64,000 nt of DNA from Peromyscus leucopus (lineage: Eukaryota > Chordata > Mammalia > Rodentia > Cricetidae), in assembly GCF_004664715.2 (NCBI RefSeq), contig NC_051074.1:21162558-21226557 (forward strand), written 5' to 3'. Below are positions 12,109-23,323 of this stretch, piece by piece; within the stretch, counting starts at the first letter, position 1, and the number at the start of each line of letters is the position of its first letter. The notes under the pieces were generated by a model that was not told where the DNA came from, ran no database searches, and saw only the letters and a list, made by a program, of their open reading frames with translations. The position numbers and the translations under genes were made by a program.

Positions 12109-12269
12109 AGCCTGGCTGCGGTGGCACACGCCTTTAATCCCAGCACTCGGGAGGCAGAGCCAGGCGGATCTCTGTGAGTTCAACGCCAGCCTGGTCTACA
12201 GAGCGAGATCCAGGACAAGCACCAAAACTACAGAGAAACTCTGTCTCGAAAAGAAAAAAGAAAAATAAA
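12109..12269 (+). mobile_element. B1 SINE with 14-bp target duplication
   Basis: A full-length B1 runs from 'gcctggctgcggtggcacac' to 'ctctgtctcgaaaagaaa'. It is flanked by AAGACTTACCTTAG at 12095-12108 and 12270-12283, a perfect 14-bp duplication. It sits inside an older LINE-1, which dates it as later. Confidence 0.93.
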
Positions 12270-12283
12270 AAGACTTACCTTAG

Positions 12284-12790
12284 CAATTTTCATGTATACG
12301 TTGTTAACTATGGTCTCCAGGTTGTACAATAAATCTGCAGAACTCACCCTCCTGTCTAGCTGAGACTGTGCCTTTGGTTAAAGGTTCCACGTCTACCGTC
12401 GGCCACAGCCTCAGTGAACATCATTCTACTCTCTGCCTCTGGAGCTTGATATTTTGAGTCTACGCATGAGTGAGATCGTGCAATATTTGTCTTTTTGTGT
12501 CTGGCTTATTTCACTTAGCAAAACATCTTTCAGGTCCATCCATTTTGTCAGAAATAAGGCCATTTTCTTTCTCAGGCCAAGCGAGTATCCACACATACAT
12601 GCCATGTTTTCTTTCTCCGCTGATTCATCCACAGACATTTGTGCTGACTCCGTATCTCGGCTCGTAGGCTGCAATGAACACCCTCTGACGCCATTTCCAT
12701 CTCCTTCGACTGCCTCAGACGAGGGCCCTTTCTCCCTTCCCCAGCAACCTCCTGTCGTTTTACACTTGCTACTAATTTTTGGAGCACTGG
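12284..12790 (-). mobile_element. Old LINE-1 (L1M-like) 3' region, antisense, part 2
   Basis: 'gtctggcttatttcacttagc' (12500) and 'aggtccatccattttgtc' (12531) are diagnostic of the antisense LINE-1 3' region. 'ctgcaatgaacaccctctg' lies near 12670. The overlapping ORFs here (120-122 codons) are incidental. Confidence 0.75.
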
Positions 12791-13149
12791 ACAAAGAATA
12801 TCCCCAAGCTCACTGACACTCATGATACGCAGAACTGTGTTATACTAAACGAACGTTGTCCTGTACCTCTGATTTGTGGTCATTTGGTTCTGTGGTGATA
12901 GAAAACTAAAACAAAAATGTATTGTCTATCAAATGGCATTCAAGCATAGATGTTTGTAAACACAGAATCAATGTATTTCTTAGACATTAATTTTAGTTTT
13001 GATAGAATTTAGTAGGAGAATTTATAGGAACTAACTACTAAAATGTGTAAATAATAGCAATATAGTCATTTAGTCCGTGCAAAGAATAGTAAGAAATTCA
13101 GAGTTTTTAAGTATTCTAATAAAATGTAAGTGCGTTATGTTCATGACTT
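12791..13149. other. Unassigned AT-rich sequence
   Basis: Nothing recognisable. Confidence 0.4.
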
Positions 13150-13540
13150 GTTGTTCTGTATTCGCTACTTCTCTCACTAATGTGACAAAATACCTTACAA
13201 AATTCTGTAAGGAACAAAAGATTTCCTTTGGCTCACAGTTTGAAGGTCCACGGCTAGCATGGTGTGGCTGGCATGGGTAGCATGGTATGGCTGCAGTAGT
13301 ATGAGGCAGCTGGTTATACTGCATTGACACATAGGGAACAGGAAAGATGACCACTGTTGCTCCGGTCCCCTTTGCCTTCTGTGACTGTCTGGCACTTCAG
13401 CCCATGAAACAGAGCTGCCTATATTTAGGATGGAGCTCCCCACTTCAAGTACCCTCCCTAGAAAATTCACACAGACAAGCCCAGGGCTTAGTAATTACAT
13501 GATGCTTCTATGTATCCTTAAGTTGGCAGTCACGATTAAA
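13150..13540 (+). mobile_element. Decayed URR1-like DNA-transposon repeat
   Basis: A diverged copy of the family seen cleanly at 16215, 50022, 51393 and 57316. It has 'tgtgacaaaataccttacaa', then 'tttggctcacagtttgaagg', a G-rich middle and 'gctccccacttcaagtaccc'. The URR1 (hAT-type) attribution is from memory and tentative. Confidence 0.5.
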
Positions 13541-13639
13541 GCATGAAGGTCATCTGCCACATGAAGAAGGTGGATGTTTTAAATTCACAGTGTCTGTTCC
13601 ATGTGGACATTCGGGGTTCTTGTTAAAAATAGCTTCATA

Positions 13640-14388
13640 TTTTGACAGCGGTTTTAAGTTCACAAGAAAAGTGAGAAGAAAATACAGAATCTGATACGCA
13701 TCCTTCCCCCTCACTTGCACAGCCCATCCCATCCTCCATGCCCCCCCAACAAGAAAAGTGTATTAGCTACAGCTGGTGGGTTTACATTGATGCATCATAA
13801 TCATTCCTTCCATTGATCACACTCAAGTCACCCATGTACATTTTACAAGTCTGAACAAATTTACGACAATTTCCACCTGCTTCAGTACCACACGTCAGTG
13901 TCTCCACTCTGTTAAAAATCCTCCTGGTCATCCATTCTTCTCTCTCACTCTTCCACCTCCACAACTAAGATGTTTACTCGCTCTGAAATTTTGCCGTGTC
14001 CCACTGGAATCACACAGAAAAGCCTGTTCAGATTTGCCCCTCCCAGTTATTAGTATTCAGTCAAGGTTCTTCCTCATCTTCTCATGGCACACCATAGCAC
14101 TTCTCTTCTTTAGTGATGGACAATCTTCCCCTATATGGATGTACAAGTTGCTCTGTTTATGTCCTGAAGGGCATCTTCATGGCTTCCAATATTTTGTAAT
14201 TATAAGTAAGGTTGTTCCGGCACATGCGTGCAGGCTCTTCCATGGACTGATATTTGGGACTCACATAGGTAAATACCAAAGGGTATTTGCTGCTGGATCA
14301 TAAGTGTATTTTGTTTTATAAGGAACTTCTACGTTGTCTTCCAGTGTAACTGTACCATTTTTATTTCAATGGATGAGAGTCCTTGTTG
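13640..14388 (-). mobile_element. Old LINE-1 3' region, antisense, left part
   Basis: A long diverged match, in order, to the antisense old-LINE-1 3' region. It includes 'cagcccatcccatcctcc', 'ggatgtacaagttgctctgttta' and 'agggcatcttcatggcttcc', then 'gctgctggatcataagtgta' and a 'cagtgtaactgtaccattt' block. It is split by an insertion at about 14390-14718. Confidence 0.65.
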
Positions 14389-14389
14389 T

Positions 14390-14718
14390 TCATAGTTGAA
14401 AGGTAATAATAATCTTTCAACTGGTGGTGGCGCTGGTTACCAGCGGAAAAGTCACGAGCCATGGCCATGGCCATGACTACCAGAGTTACAGAGAGCTTTA
14501 TTAGCAGGGGAATGGGGGGGGGTCCAGGCCTGGGGGGGAGGAAGCAGAGCAGAGCAGAGAACAGAGAACACAGAGAGAGAGGATGGGGTCTGCATCTGGC
14601 TTTTTTTAAGGCGCAGATTGCACAACCACACCACCTCATGTACATAGTCGCCCGAGCCCGTGGATGACATAAGACGCAAGACCCCAAGGAGTGAGAGCAG
14701 GATCCTAACAATAGTTCC
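14390..14718 (-). mobile_element. Unnamed insertion splitting the LINE-1
   Basis: LINE-1 text stops near 14388 and resumes near 14720. The insert contains a palindromic 'atggccatggccat' (14460), a G run and a GA-rich stretch. On the minus strand it carries 'taataaagctctctgtaactc', which looks like an LTR polyadenylation region. I cannot name it or find a clean target duplication. Confidence 0.45.
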
Positions 14719-14719
14719 A

Positions 14720-15005
14720 TCAGTTTTTACATTGTCAGGGTCTTAGCTCTGGCCGTTCTGATAAGTGTGTAGTATATTCATTGTTTTAATTCACATTCCC
14801 ATGATTGCATGTCACTACTGGTCTGTCTTTCTGCTTTATCTATCCTATACATACCCTCTTTGGTGAGGTGTCTGTGAAGGATTTTGTCCCCTTTCATAAT
14901 TAGCTGTGCATTCTCTTAATAACTGGTCAAGGACTTCTTTGTATACGTCTCATAGCATTCCTTACTGAATGTAACTTTTAGAAATATTTTCTACTACTCC
15001 ATGCT
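14720..15005 (-). mobile_element. Old LINE-1 3' region, antisense, right part
   Basis: 'gccgttctgataagtgtgtag' (14751) and 'ctttggtgaggtgtctgtga' (14860) are standard antisense LINE-1 text and continue the copy at 13640-14388. Confidence 0.7.
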
Positions 15006-15689
15006 TAACTCCTCATACAGAGTAGTATCTAAAAGTCATCGCCATACTCAGGGTCATATATGTTTTCTTCTGCATATAAACTAAGTGATGAAACTTATGT
15101 CACTAATCGCTTTTCTACAGTTCATGATTTAAACAATAATTTAATCAAACACATTTATGCTCAAACGAGCACACTGATATAATCATAGTTCCCATCCGCA
15201 GGGCCTCCAAAGACCACAGGACTTTAAGAAAAGTTGAAAGAGAGAAAACAGATATTCACCTGGGGAGTTTTCAAAATCAACTCGGCAGCTCTGCTTTTCC
15301 TTGAAGATTGGAGGGGAAGAGACTAACCTTGAAAGGGGGCTGAGGAGAAGAGAGGGAAGGAAGGCAGGAAGGGAAGGGGGTGGAGAGCAGGGTAGCTTCA
15401 GACTATGCAGATTTGGCGGCTCCTCCTAGCCTCTGCCAGAATGTGGGAGAGAAGCTGGGAAGGGTGTGCAGCAGCTTCTCAGGGTAGGGATGACAGAAAC
15501 TGTCCCTCCTTGACTGAAAAAGGCTTTGGGCCTGGCAATTTCTCAGGCATGGGAAGTTATTCTAACGACTGGGTCCGACCCATAGGTAGGACCCCATGTG
15601 GTCCCTGTAAGGGCTGCAGACCCAAAAGGACTGTCAAGGACCATGTCTCTGTCCCCTGTGCTGTCCTCGGTAGGAGGATCAGGAAAGCA
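15006..15689. other. Unassigned sequence
   Basis: A GC-richer part at 15300-15690 holds a 126-codon ORF with no recognised domain. Its end overlaps the MIR, which argues against coding. Confidence 0.4.
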
Positions 15690-15825
15690 GTCAGTCGCCA
15701 AGGAGCCTGGGGACCTGGTTTCTGTCCCTCTTTCCAACCATCATTCAAGTTTCAGTTTACTTGTAAAATGGATGGTAATATCTAGTGAGAGTTGTGTATA
15801 GATTCAATAAGCTGAAATACTTGAA
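15690..15825 (+). mobile_element. MIR SINE fragment
   Basis: 'agtttcagtttacttgtaaaatggatggtaata' followed by 'gattcaataagctgaaatact' matches the MIR 3' half (split here into its two conserved phrases). This is an ancient mammalian SINE. Confidence 0.75.
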
Positions 15826-15985
15826 ATGTATATGTATGTATGTGTATGCATGTGTGTTTGTATTTATGTGTATGTATGTGTGTTTGTAATGTATGTATAT
15901 ATACATGAGTACATGTATGTATATATGTATGTGTATATGCATGCCTGTGTGTATTTTTGTATGTATGTATATATCAAGTATCCCA
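15826..15985 (+). repeat. (TATG)n/(TG)n-rich microsatellite
   Basis: Imperfect runs of TATG, TGTG and GTAT, open on the minus strand and giving spurious His/Tyr/Ile-rich ORFs. Confidence 0.9.
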
Positions 15986-16214
15986 GGATGGCAGCCATTA
16001 AATAGATGATGCATGATTGATAGATGCTAAACATATACATACATAGAATATACATATTTTTTTATCCAGAAGAAATTGTGTTTTTGAGTCCAAATTTAGA
16101 AGTAGAATGGATGTTTGGAAAAACACCTGCTAAAAGAGGGTAGCAAAAATAAGTTTATAGTTGTAAATTCAAGGTATATTGGGTAGCAAACTAATCAATA
16201 ATGTAAGTAAATCA
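15986..16214. other. Unassigned AT-rich sequence
   Basis: Nothing recognisable. Confidence 0.4.
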
Positions 16215-16830
16215 TTCAAACTCTACCTTCATTGTTGTTCAATGACTATGAAAAAACACCATGATCAAGGCAACTTATAAAATAAAGCACTTAATTAGAG
16301 ACTTGTATATGGTTTCAGAGATTGAGTTGCTCAGATCATCGATCATGGCAGAGAGCATGGTGGCAGGCAGGCAGGCAGGCATGGTGCTGGAACAGTAACT
16401 GAGAGCTCACACCACATCCAGAGGCAGGAGGCAGAGAGGCTGAGTTTGGTGTGGGCTTCAAAGCCATCCCCAGTGCCACACTTCCTCCAACAGGGACACA
16501 CCTCCTCCAACAGGGACACACCCCCTCCAACAGGGACACACCTCCTCCAACAGGGACACACCCCCTCCAACAGGACACACCTCCTCCAACAGGACACACC
16601 TCCTCCAACAGGGACACACCTCCTCCAACAGGGACACACCTCCTCCAACAGGGACACACCTCCTCCAACAGGGACACACCTCCTCCAACAGGGACACACT
16701 TCCTCCAACAGGACACACCTCCTCCAACAAGGACACACCTCCTAATCCTTCCCAAACAGTTCACCAACTGGAAACCAAACATTCAGATATATGAACCTAT
16801 GGGGGCCATTCTCATTCAAACCACCACAGC
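16215..16830 (+). mobile_element. URR1-like repeat carrying an internal minisatellite
   Basis: The left end reads 'gttgttcaatgactatgaaaa' then 'caccatgatcaaggcaactt'. It continues through 'gatcatggcagagagcatgg' and ends at 'ctcattcaaaccaccaca' (16815). The order is the same as at 50022, 51393 and 57316. The segment that is normally a single 'cacacttcctccaaca' has expanded to 13 copies (16483-16740). Confidence 0.7.
16483..16740 (+). repeat. Minisatellite, ~20-bp unit x13
   Basis: Thirteen copies of a 19-20-bp unit (CCTCCTCCAACAGGGACACA and close variants) lie in direct tandem. The unit length is not a multiple of three and it has no stops in either strand. This is why several Thr/Pro/Gln- and Cys/Gly/Val-rich ORFs of 92-148 codons overlap here; none is a gene. 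Confidence 0.95.
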
Positions 16831-17379
16831 CTCTGATACATTATTTGGCTAAAAATAGAACCTAGAAACCTGGCAATAAGGCTTCCCGTGGTATAAATTG
16901 GTACCGTTTTATTCTTCCTAAGGATAGGAAGAAGCAGGGAGTAACTAAATCAGAAAGCTTGAAGAAGAAAAAAATAGAAAAAATAAACTTGAACACAGCC
17001 CCAGGGAAATGCACACCTGCTTTGTCCTTTTGAATATGTAGTCAAAGAAAAGGGGCTAGCTTTGTGACTCCAAAAAAGTAAGAAAGAAGTGTGCTGATTA
17101 CATCCTGGTTACCACTGAAAGGTACAGCAGGCAACAAGAAAGGGTGAGAGGAATCCATCCGCATAGGCATAGACAACACTTTGAACAATGTGGTATACTT
17201 GAAATGGGACTATATAGAATACATTTAACCACTAGGGAGTGGATATTCTCCCCAAGAACAGTTTATAAAATGTTGATCACATTTTATTCCACATCGAAGG
17301 CTTTAACAGCCACAAGAGGGAATCTGCAGAGTCCATTAGTTTCCTTGACATCAAAATACAACTAAATTAGAAATAGTCG
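16831..17379. other. Unassigned sequence, possibly old LINE-1
   Basis: 'gaatccatccgcataggcatagac' and neighbouring text are compatible with old LINE-1 but too diverged to be sure. No gene is seen. Confidence 0.35.
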
Positions 17380-17540
17380 CCGGGCGGTGGTGGCGCACGC
17401 CTTTAATCCCAGCACTCGGGAGGCAGAGCCAGGTGGATCTCTGTGAGTTCGAGGCCAGCCTGGACTACCAAGTGAGTCCCAGGAGAGGCGCAAAGCTGCA
17501 CAGAGAAACCCTGTCTCGAAAAACCAAAAAAAAGAAAAAA
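17380..17540 (+). mobile_element. B1 SINE with 11-bp target duplication
   Basis: Full-length B1 from 'ccgggcggtggtggcgcac' to 'aaaccctgtctcgaaaaacc' with an A-rich tail. AGAAATAGTCG at 17369-17379 is repeated at 17541-17551. The near-consensus sequence suggests a young copy. Confidence 0.95.
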
Positions 17541-17551
17541 AGAAATAGTCG

Positions 17552-18250
17552 AAAAAATTAATAAATTAGCCCTCCATGTCTGGGGAAATAAAAATTGTAA
17601 ATCATATGTAGATCAAAAATGAGATACCAGCAAGACTTCTAGAATACTTAGAACTAAATGACATAAACATCACATGTTAAAAATTGATGTGTGGCAAATG
17701 GCACTCCAGGAGAGGTATCAGGAAAGCCAGCTGAGATTAGGCAATATAATAAAGGATGAAAAAATAGCAAAGTGTAGTCCAGAAAAGTAGAGATTAAGAG
17801 GATTTTTAACAACAAACATAAATGATACATAGAAAACACCTGAAAGATATTTTTTAAAAGTCAATGCACTCAAAATAATATTCTTTAGGAAAACTAAGAC
17901 TAAAATTATAGAGGAACTCTGTTTCTAACTACAACACCTGACATGTTGTGAGGTGCGGAACAGCAGAACTCTCCTACAGCACCAATGGGAGTGGAAATAC
18001 ACTTTAGACACTTAGGAAACAGACTCGTGCTTCTGAAAGTTAATCACACAGCTAAACTGTGATCCAGAACAAAAGAAATGAAAACCTTGTCACAAAAGCA
18101 TTGGACAGCAGTGTATAATCATTCATCGGGAGAATAAAGAAACACCTAGTGGAATGTCTAGATAACAGTGTTGTTCTCCCTGGCCAGGGGCAGCGAAGCA
18201 TGGATCTCACCAACGCCACACTGACAGACCCCCAACGCGACAGTCTACAC
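17552..18250 (+). mobile_element. Diverged old LINE-1 fragment
   Basis: 'atgagataccagcaagac' (17620) and 'caatgggagtggaaatacac' (17982) lie in the same relative order as in the LINE-1 3' ORF2/UTR region. Divergence is high and there is no ORF. Confidence 0.45.
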
Positions 18251-18252
18251 TG

Positions 18253-18526
18253 CTCTGGTTCCATTTCCATCGCTGTAACAAAAACACCCATATAAAAAGC
18301 AACTTAGGGGCGAAAACTTTATGTTAGCTCACGAGTCCGGGTGACAGTCCATCTCTGTTGTAAGAAACAAGGCCCTCACTCTGTAATAGCAGACTCAAGA
18401 AACTAGGAAAAACCAGAAGTTTTGATTTGACCATTCTGGAGAAGTGGACACCAGTCGGGGAAAAAAGGCAAAACTGGCTGACATGGCCATTCGGTGTGAA
18501 AGGGTGGTTATTCGTTGTGCTTCCTG

Positions 18527-18558
<32 letters not shown>

Positions 18559-18700
18559 CTCCATTTTTCCCAGAAGCTGGCACTAAAGAGAGTTATAATC
18601 GTCCACTCATCTAGCATAGACCCCGTTCCCAAATTCCCCATCCTCCTGGCACTCTAGATTCCCTCCCTTTTCTGATATGAAGGTTCAGACTGCCAAATGG
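18253..18700 (+). mobile_element. Decayed URR1-like repeat with poly-A run
   Basis: 'gttccatttccatcgctgtaac' at the left end corresponds to the family's end. A 28-base poly-A at 18528-18555 interrupts the body. Confidence 0.45.
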
Positions 18701-20569
18701 TGTGGCCATGAGCCAATAATGCAGAAAGCCTCTTCGATAAAAGTTGGGGGCTTGAAGTATGCATCATTGACATAAAGAAAGTACAAAACAATATGTATTG
18801 GACATGTAAGTCCACCAACTGTGATTTATAACTAACACAAGCATTTTAATTTTATAAAATGAGCAATTTTCCAGAAATATTAAGTATCAGCACAATATAA
18901 AACAGCCATATTCATATTATTGAAATGAATGCTTTAAATAAAGATGATTTAGGAAGCCTTGAATGATATGGATTTAAAAAAATGATTAAAATTTAAACAG
19001 CAACTTCTTGCATTCATGTCCCATCAATCACTTATTTACTCATTCAGGCAAATTGATATGAAAAGATAGCATGATGATAAAACCTTGCTCTGACACACTT
19101 AGTTAACATCTTAAATTGCTTTTACTCACCATAGGAAGGCATTTAGCTTTGACGAAGCTGCTCATGTAATAAATGGCTTATGAATGAATTGCAGAAATGA
19201 ATGTAATTGTCCGTGAATTCTTATATAGGGCATATGTCGTATGACAGTATATTTCGTTTATTTTCAACCATCAGTACACAATATTAAATAAAAAAGTATG
19301 CATACATAAACCCAAAATAAAATTACTTTTAATAACATTGTGTTCAGCACTACCAAAGAGTGTCCATACTGGTCACTTTAAGTAGTTATCATTAAGAAAG
19401 TCATTTTGTTAGACAGAGTGAAATGGCTAACAGTGTTTGAGATTCCTACATTTGAGAGAAACAAACATGATTAAAATATGGTTCCTTCCCATAGCAAATT
19501 ATAACCTAGTGAAAAGGATAGGCCCATATAGCAGTGTGGTTACAGTTGACAATGCTGACTCCATGATCATCCTGTAGGTAGTTTTAAGGGGAAAACTGAC
19601 CCCCAAAAATAAGAAAGTCACCACCACATACTAACAACTAGAGAGTGATCCATTTTAAATTTAGATTGATGCCTTCCTCTTACAGTAGTTGTCTATCTTG
19701 GTACTGAATTCTATAAAGGTAAATGTCATTATTTAATGAACAAAGTATCTAGAATGCGGCGGGAGGTGGGGGGGGGTAATCCTGTCTGAAACTACCTAGT
19801 GTAACATGGACGCCTCTCAGTCATTCCCACCTTTGTTGTTTGACCGTGCCTGAACAGAGGTCTGAAAGCCATTCCTTAAAAGGCAGAGGAGCCACTAGAG
19901 AAAAGAGACTCATCAAAGAAATAATGGCGAAAGAGACCCTTAAACGGAAGACACACCAAGTTTTGGTTTGAAAAGATCAAGACAAAAGGCAAACTACAAA
20001 GACTGAACGTAAACGACCAGTGAATAACTGGAAGGAGACAACTGTCTCAATAGAGAAACGGCTGGATTGTGGCTCTCATGATATGAAGCCATGACTATTA
20101 GGACACTGGTTATAGAAATGTAAGAAGCGGCACGTGGTAGAATATCTGAATATCTTTGTGGGAAAAAAAAGCCTGGCTGACAAGGACATGGATGAGTCCA
20201 TAGGGTGACAAACAGCTTCGCGCTGTTTCTGTGCTCTAGAACATTAGCCACAACTAAAGGAGGGAAGCTCTCAAGTGGTATGGACATCGAACACTGGTTG
20301 TTGAGTCTGGAGCTACAATGGTGCAGGATACGTGTGATGGTGGTTAGAAGAGGATTCCGTGTGCACAGAGGAGACAGTGTATCTGTAGATCAACAACAAA
20401 GACGTGTAAATAACCATAGACTCCCTTCCTTACTAGCAATGACCTCTTCATAGTGAGTTGAGATCATGATAGACACTCTGGGAAAGAAGAAAACTATAGA
20501 CTTTATTCTCTGCAGACAACCTCTCCTAGACACCTTGTAAAAAGCAACGTTATCATTAATTTGCTTCCT
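18701..20569. other. Unassigned AT-rich sequence
   Basis: Long AT-rich stretch without SINEs or recognisable LINE-1. There is a G-rich 12-base run at 19766-19777. ORFs at 19994-20453 have no domain. Low repeat density is its only feature. Confidence 0.4.
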
Positions 20570-20937
20570 CACCCCCGTGTGACTGCCAATCTTGGTTGTC
20601 AATTTGACTAGAGTTAGAGCCACTTAGTAAACACTTCCGGGAGTGAAGTCCTTTCCACCACAGTGTAGCTGCAGAGGGAAGCCCCATCCTGCACGTGAGT
20701 GTAACAAGATCATAGGCGGGATGCCCTAGACTGAATGAAAGAGGAGGAAAGAGTAACAGCATCGTCTCTCCCTGCTCCCTGACTGTGAACAGCAAGTCAT
20801 CAACCACATCATGCCCTGGTGCCATGCCTTCCCTGCCGTGATGAGCTGACTGTATCCTCTCTAACCGTGAGCCAAAGTAAGTACTTCCTTCTTTAAGGTA
20901 CTTTCAGCATCTATTTCATCACAACAACGAGGTCAGT
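20570..20937 (-). mobile_element. URR1-like repeat, opposite orientation, diverged
   Basis: Starts 'gccaatcttggttgtcaattt' and ends 'catcacaacaacgaggtcagtaactaac', the reverse of the family's 'gttag...ttgctgtga' end. Confidence 0.55.
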
Positions 20938-21082
20938 AACTAACAGATATCACATATGCAAACTCAATGTAACATCCATGACCGTGACATAGGACAATGA
21001 AATTCGATGGTAAATCAAAGTATACATGTTCCCTTATCTGTGAATTAGCCGCAGTTAAGAGAGGCTCAAGAATCCAAGAACG

Positions 21083-21390
21083 GGGCCGGTGAGACAGCTC
21101 TGTCAGTAAAATGGTTGCTTGTATAAGCACCGGGATGTTGATTTGATGCCCCACCCTCAAATTCATGTCAAAAAGTTGAGCATGATGAACATGCTTGTTA
21201 TTCCTTCCAGTGCTGGGTACCTGGAGACAGGGAAATCTTCAGGGCTCATTGACCAGCCACACAGCCTTCTTGGAGAGTTCTGGGCTAGTGGTAGACCTGT
21301 TCTCAAGAGCCCAGTCCCAGTGGATATATTGACAAAACACTGCTGCCCCTGAGGCTCTAGGAACGCTCCAATAGAGAAAGTGGAGAGAAG
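21083..21390 (+). mobile_element. B4-type SINE
   Basis: It has a tRNA-like head 'ggggccggtgagacagctctg' joined to a B1-like middle ('ccagtgctgggtacctggag', 'gggctcattgaccagccac') and a 'cccagtcccagtggat' end. This composite structure is typical of B4. Confidence 0.7.
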
Positions 21391-21904
21391 GTAAGAGCTG
21401 GAAGATCAGGAAGTTTGCTGTAAGATTGTTTCTTAGTAACGTCAGAGGCTACACCCATAGAGTCTCACAAACGTGACTGCCCAAACATTAGCCAGAAAGG
21501 ACAACGGACATGCAAAGTGCATGGGGAAACTCAGAAGGCCTCAACCCTGCACAAAGAACTACAGGCCACTAAGGAAGGCTGAAAGTTGAAGAAGTAGTCT
21601 TCTCCAGGGAAGAGCACACCAAACAGTTAACCAATACCAAATGGTCAGCTCTGAAAACACATTCAAATAACATTATACAGACTCAGCAGGTTATATTTAG
21701 AATATATATATATATACACACACATGTATATAAACACATATAAACAAAAATTAATGAAAAAAGAGGATATGAATTTGAAAGAAGGCAAGAAGGGGTATGT
21801 ATGTGAGAGATTTGGAGGAAAGATAAGGAAGGGGAAAATGATGTAATCATATTATAGCCCCAAAAGTAAAAGAAAAATAAATATATAAACAAATAATAAG
21901 ATAC
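21391..21904. other. Unassigned sequence
   Basis: Contains a (TA)n/(CA)n stretch at 21702-21726. Nothing else is recognised. Confidence 0.4.
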
Positions 21905-22020
21905 AGAGCCTAAGGAACGACACCTGAGGTTGACCTCTGGCCTATGTGCACACACACACACACACACAAGCACGCACGCACGCACGCACGCATGCATGCA
22001 CGTACGCACTCATGCACACA
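21905..22020 (+). repeat. SINE tail with (CA)n/(CACG)n microsatellite
   Basis: 'ctgaggttgacctctggcct' is a SINE 3' phrase. It is followed by (CA)n at 21949-21967 and (CACG)n/(CATG)n to 22020. Confidence 0.8.
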
Positions 22021-22039
22021 GAACTGAAAAGAGCATAAG

Positions 22040-22620
22040 GAGGTCTCTGAAACTGGACAGATTTACCAGGCCCCTCCTCCCACAAGAGTAACAGCAGAGA
22101 CTGTTGAGGATCGCTCTCAGACAAGTCAAGCAGGCAAGAAGAAGCAAGAACCAACCCGAGCTGCCTGACAGAAGTTTAGACCAACTGAGGCTCCTGGAAA
22201 GGACACTCTGTCATCTGTTGAGCTGCTGTTGTGGGACCATGCAGTGTGCTGCAGGTCCCCAGATTTGTGAGCTGTCTGTCACCCATGCTGGGGTGGGCTT
22301 TGGTGAGGCAGCTGTCTTGGAGTCATTTCTGCTCCTGTAAGTGACCCCTCACCCATATTTCTGTAAGTGACCCCTCACCCATATTTCTGTAAGTGACCCC
22401 TCACCCATATTTCTGTAAGTGACCCCTCACCCATATTTCTGTAGGTGACCCCTCACCCACATTTCTGTAAGTGACCCATATTTCTTGATGAACCAATAAA
22501 ACTCATTGGTTCATCAAGTTGGACTTTGGTGACATCTGTACTTAGGTCTATCCTGGGTTCCCTGTCTGGGGTGAATAGATGTGTGTTGCATATTCCCATA
22601 AAAAGTCTCATCACACAAGT
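22040..22620 (+). mobile_element. Rodent LTR-like repeat containing a minisatellite
   Basis: Homologous to 50440-51220: 'caggtccccagatttgtgagct', 'cacccatgctggggtgggct', then 'ggttcatcaagttggacttt' and 'catctgtacttaggtctatcc'. The 50-kb copy also has an upstream TATA-like 'gtatataagtgg'. AATAAA is at 22495. No internal retroviral genes are attached. The family is not named. Confidence 0.6.
22335..22480 (+). repeat. Minisatellite, 26-bp unit, ~5.5 copies
   Basis: Tandem units carry GTAAGTGACCCCTCACCCAT followed by ATTTCT. The related copy at 51058-51090 has fewer units, so expansion occurred within the LTR. Confidence 0.92.
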
Positions 22621-22644
22621 ATATCCTCATGAACATATACACAT

Positions 22645-22657
22645 AGACAGACAGACA

Positions 22658-22702
<45 letters not shown>
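22645..22702 (+). repeat. (GACA)n(CA)n microsatellite
   Basis: Four GACA units followed by about 21 CA units. Confidence 0.95.
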
Positions 22703-22705
<3 letters not shown>

Positions 22706-23323
22706 TCCAAGAAATAATAAATGGTTCTGTCTTAATCCATTTACCCAGTTGCTAAATGTAGATCCATTTGATTAGTTAATATTCATAATTTTTCCATATT
22801 TCCACATTTCCACTCATTCCAATATTTTGTCTCCAATATTATTTTCTAATGAGGAACAGGTAAAGTATTTTGGTGTATTTTATCCTGTTATAGACATTAA
22901 ATCTCTGTATTCAAGCCAAAGTTTATCGGCCAGAAATCCAACCAAACAGAACTTCCCTAGACATCAAAACATTCTCCCCTCTGTGCAATTGCTTGGCTTG
23001 CTTTGTTTCTTTTGAGTGATGTAGAGTGGATCAGAGATGCCAGGAAACACAGTGATGACGATCATGAACGTGAGCATGTAGACAAAAATTCACAGTGTGT
23101 AGGAAACTGACAAAACACAAACCTTAAAGTACAAGTTTTCGACTGAGTTAAAAAGCTTCCTAGAAGTGGATAATGGAACACGAAACAAATGGAAGTCCTT
23201 CTGAAGGCTACTGTCAGATGCTGGCTCATTGCATAGTAATTTCATTGCTATCCCCTTGGAATTTGCCCAATTCCTACCCTAGAAAAAGGATGGAAAACTG
23301 ATATATCCTCTTAGACAGCTACC
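22703..23323. other. Unassigned AT-rich sequence
   Basis: No recognisable element. Confidence 0.4.

Noticed and set aside
12095..12283. Two ACTTACC strings as splice donors of a minus-strand exon
   Set aside because: They are the target-site duplication of the B1 insertion within LINE-1 sequence.
12426..12823. Overlapping ORFs of 120-122 codons on both strands
   Set aside because: They lie in an antisense LINE-1 3' region; both-strand openness argues against coding.
16483..16740. Possible CRISPR-like array of short repeats
   Set aside because: Units are directly adjacent without spacers, in a vertebrate genome; a minisatellite.
16336..16852. ORFs of 92-148 codons on both strands
   Set aside because: Readthrough of the 20-bp minisatellite, which is open in all frames.
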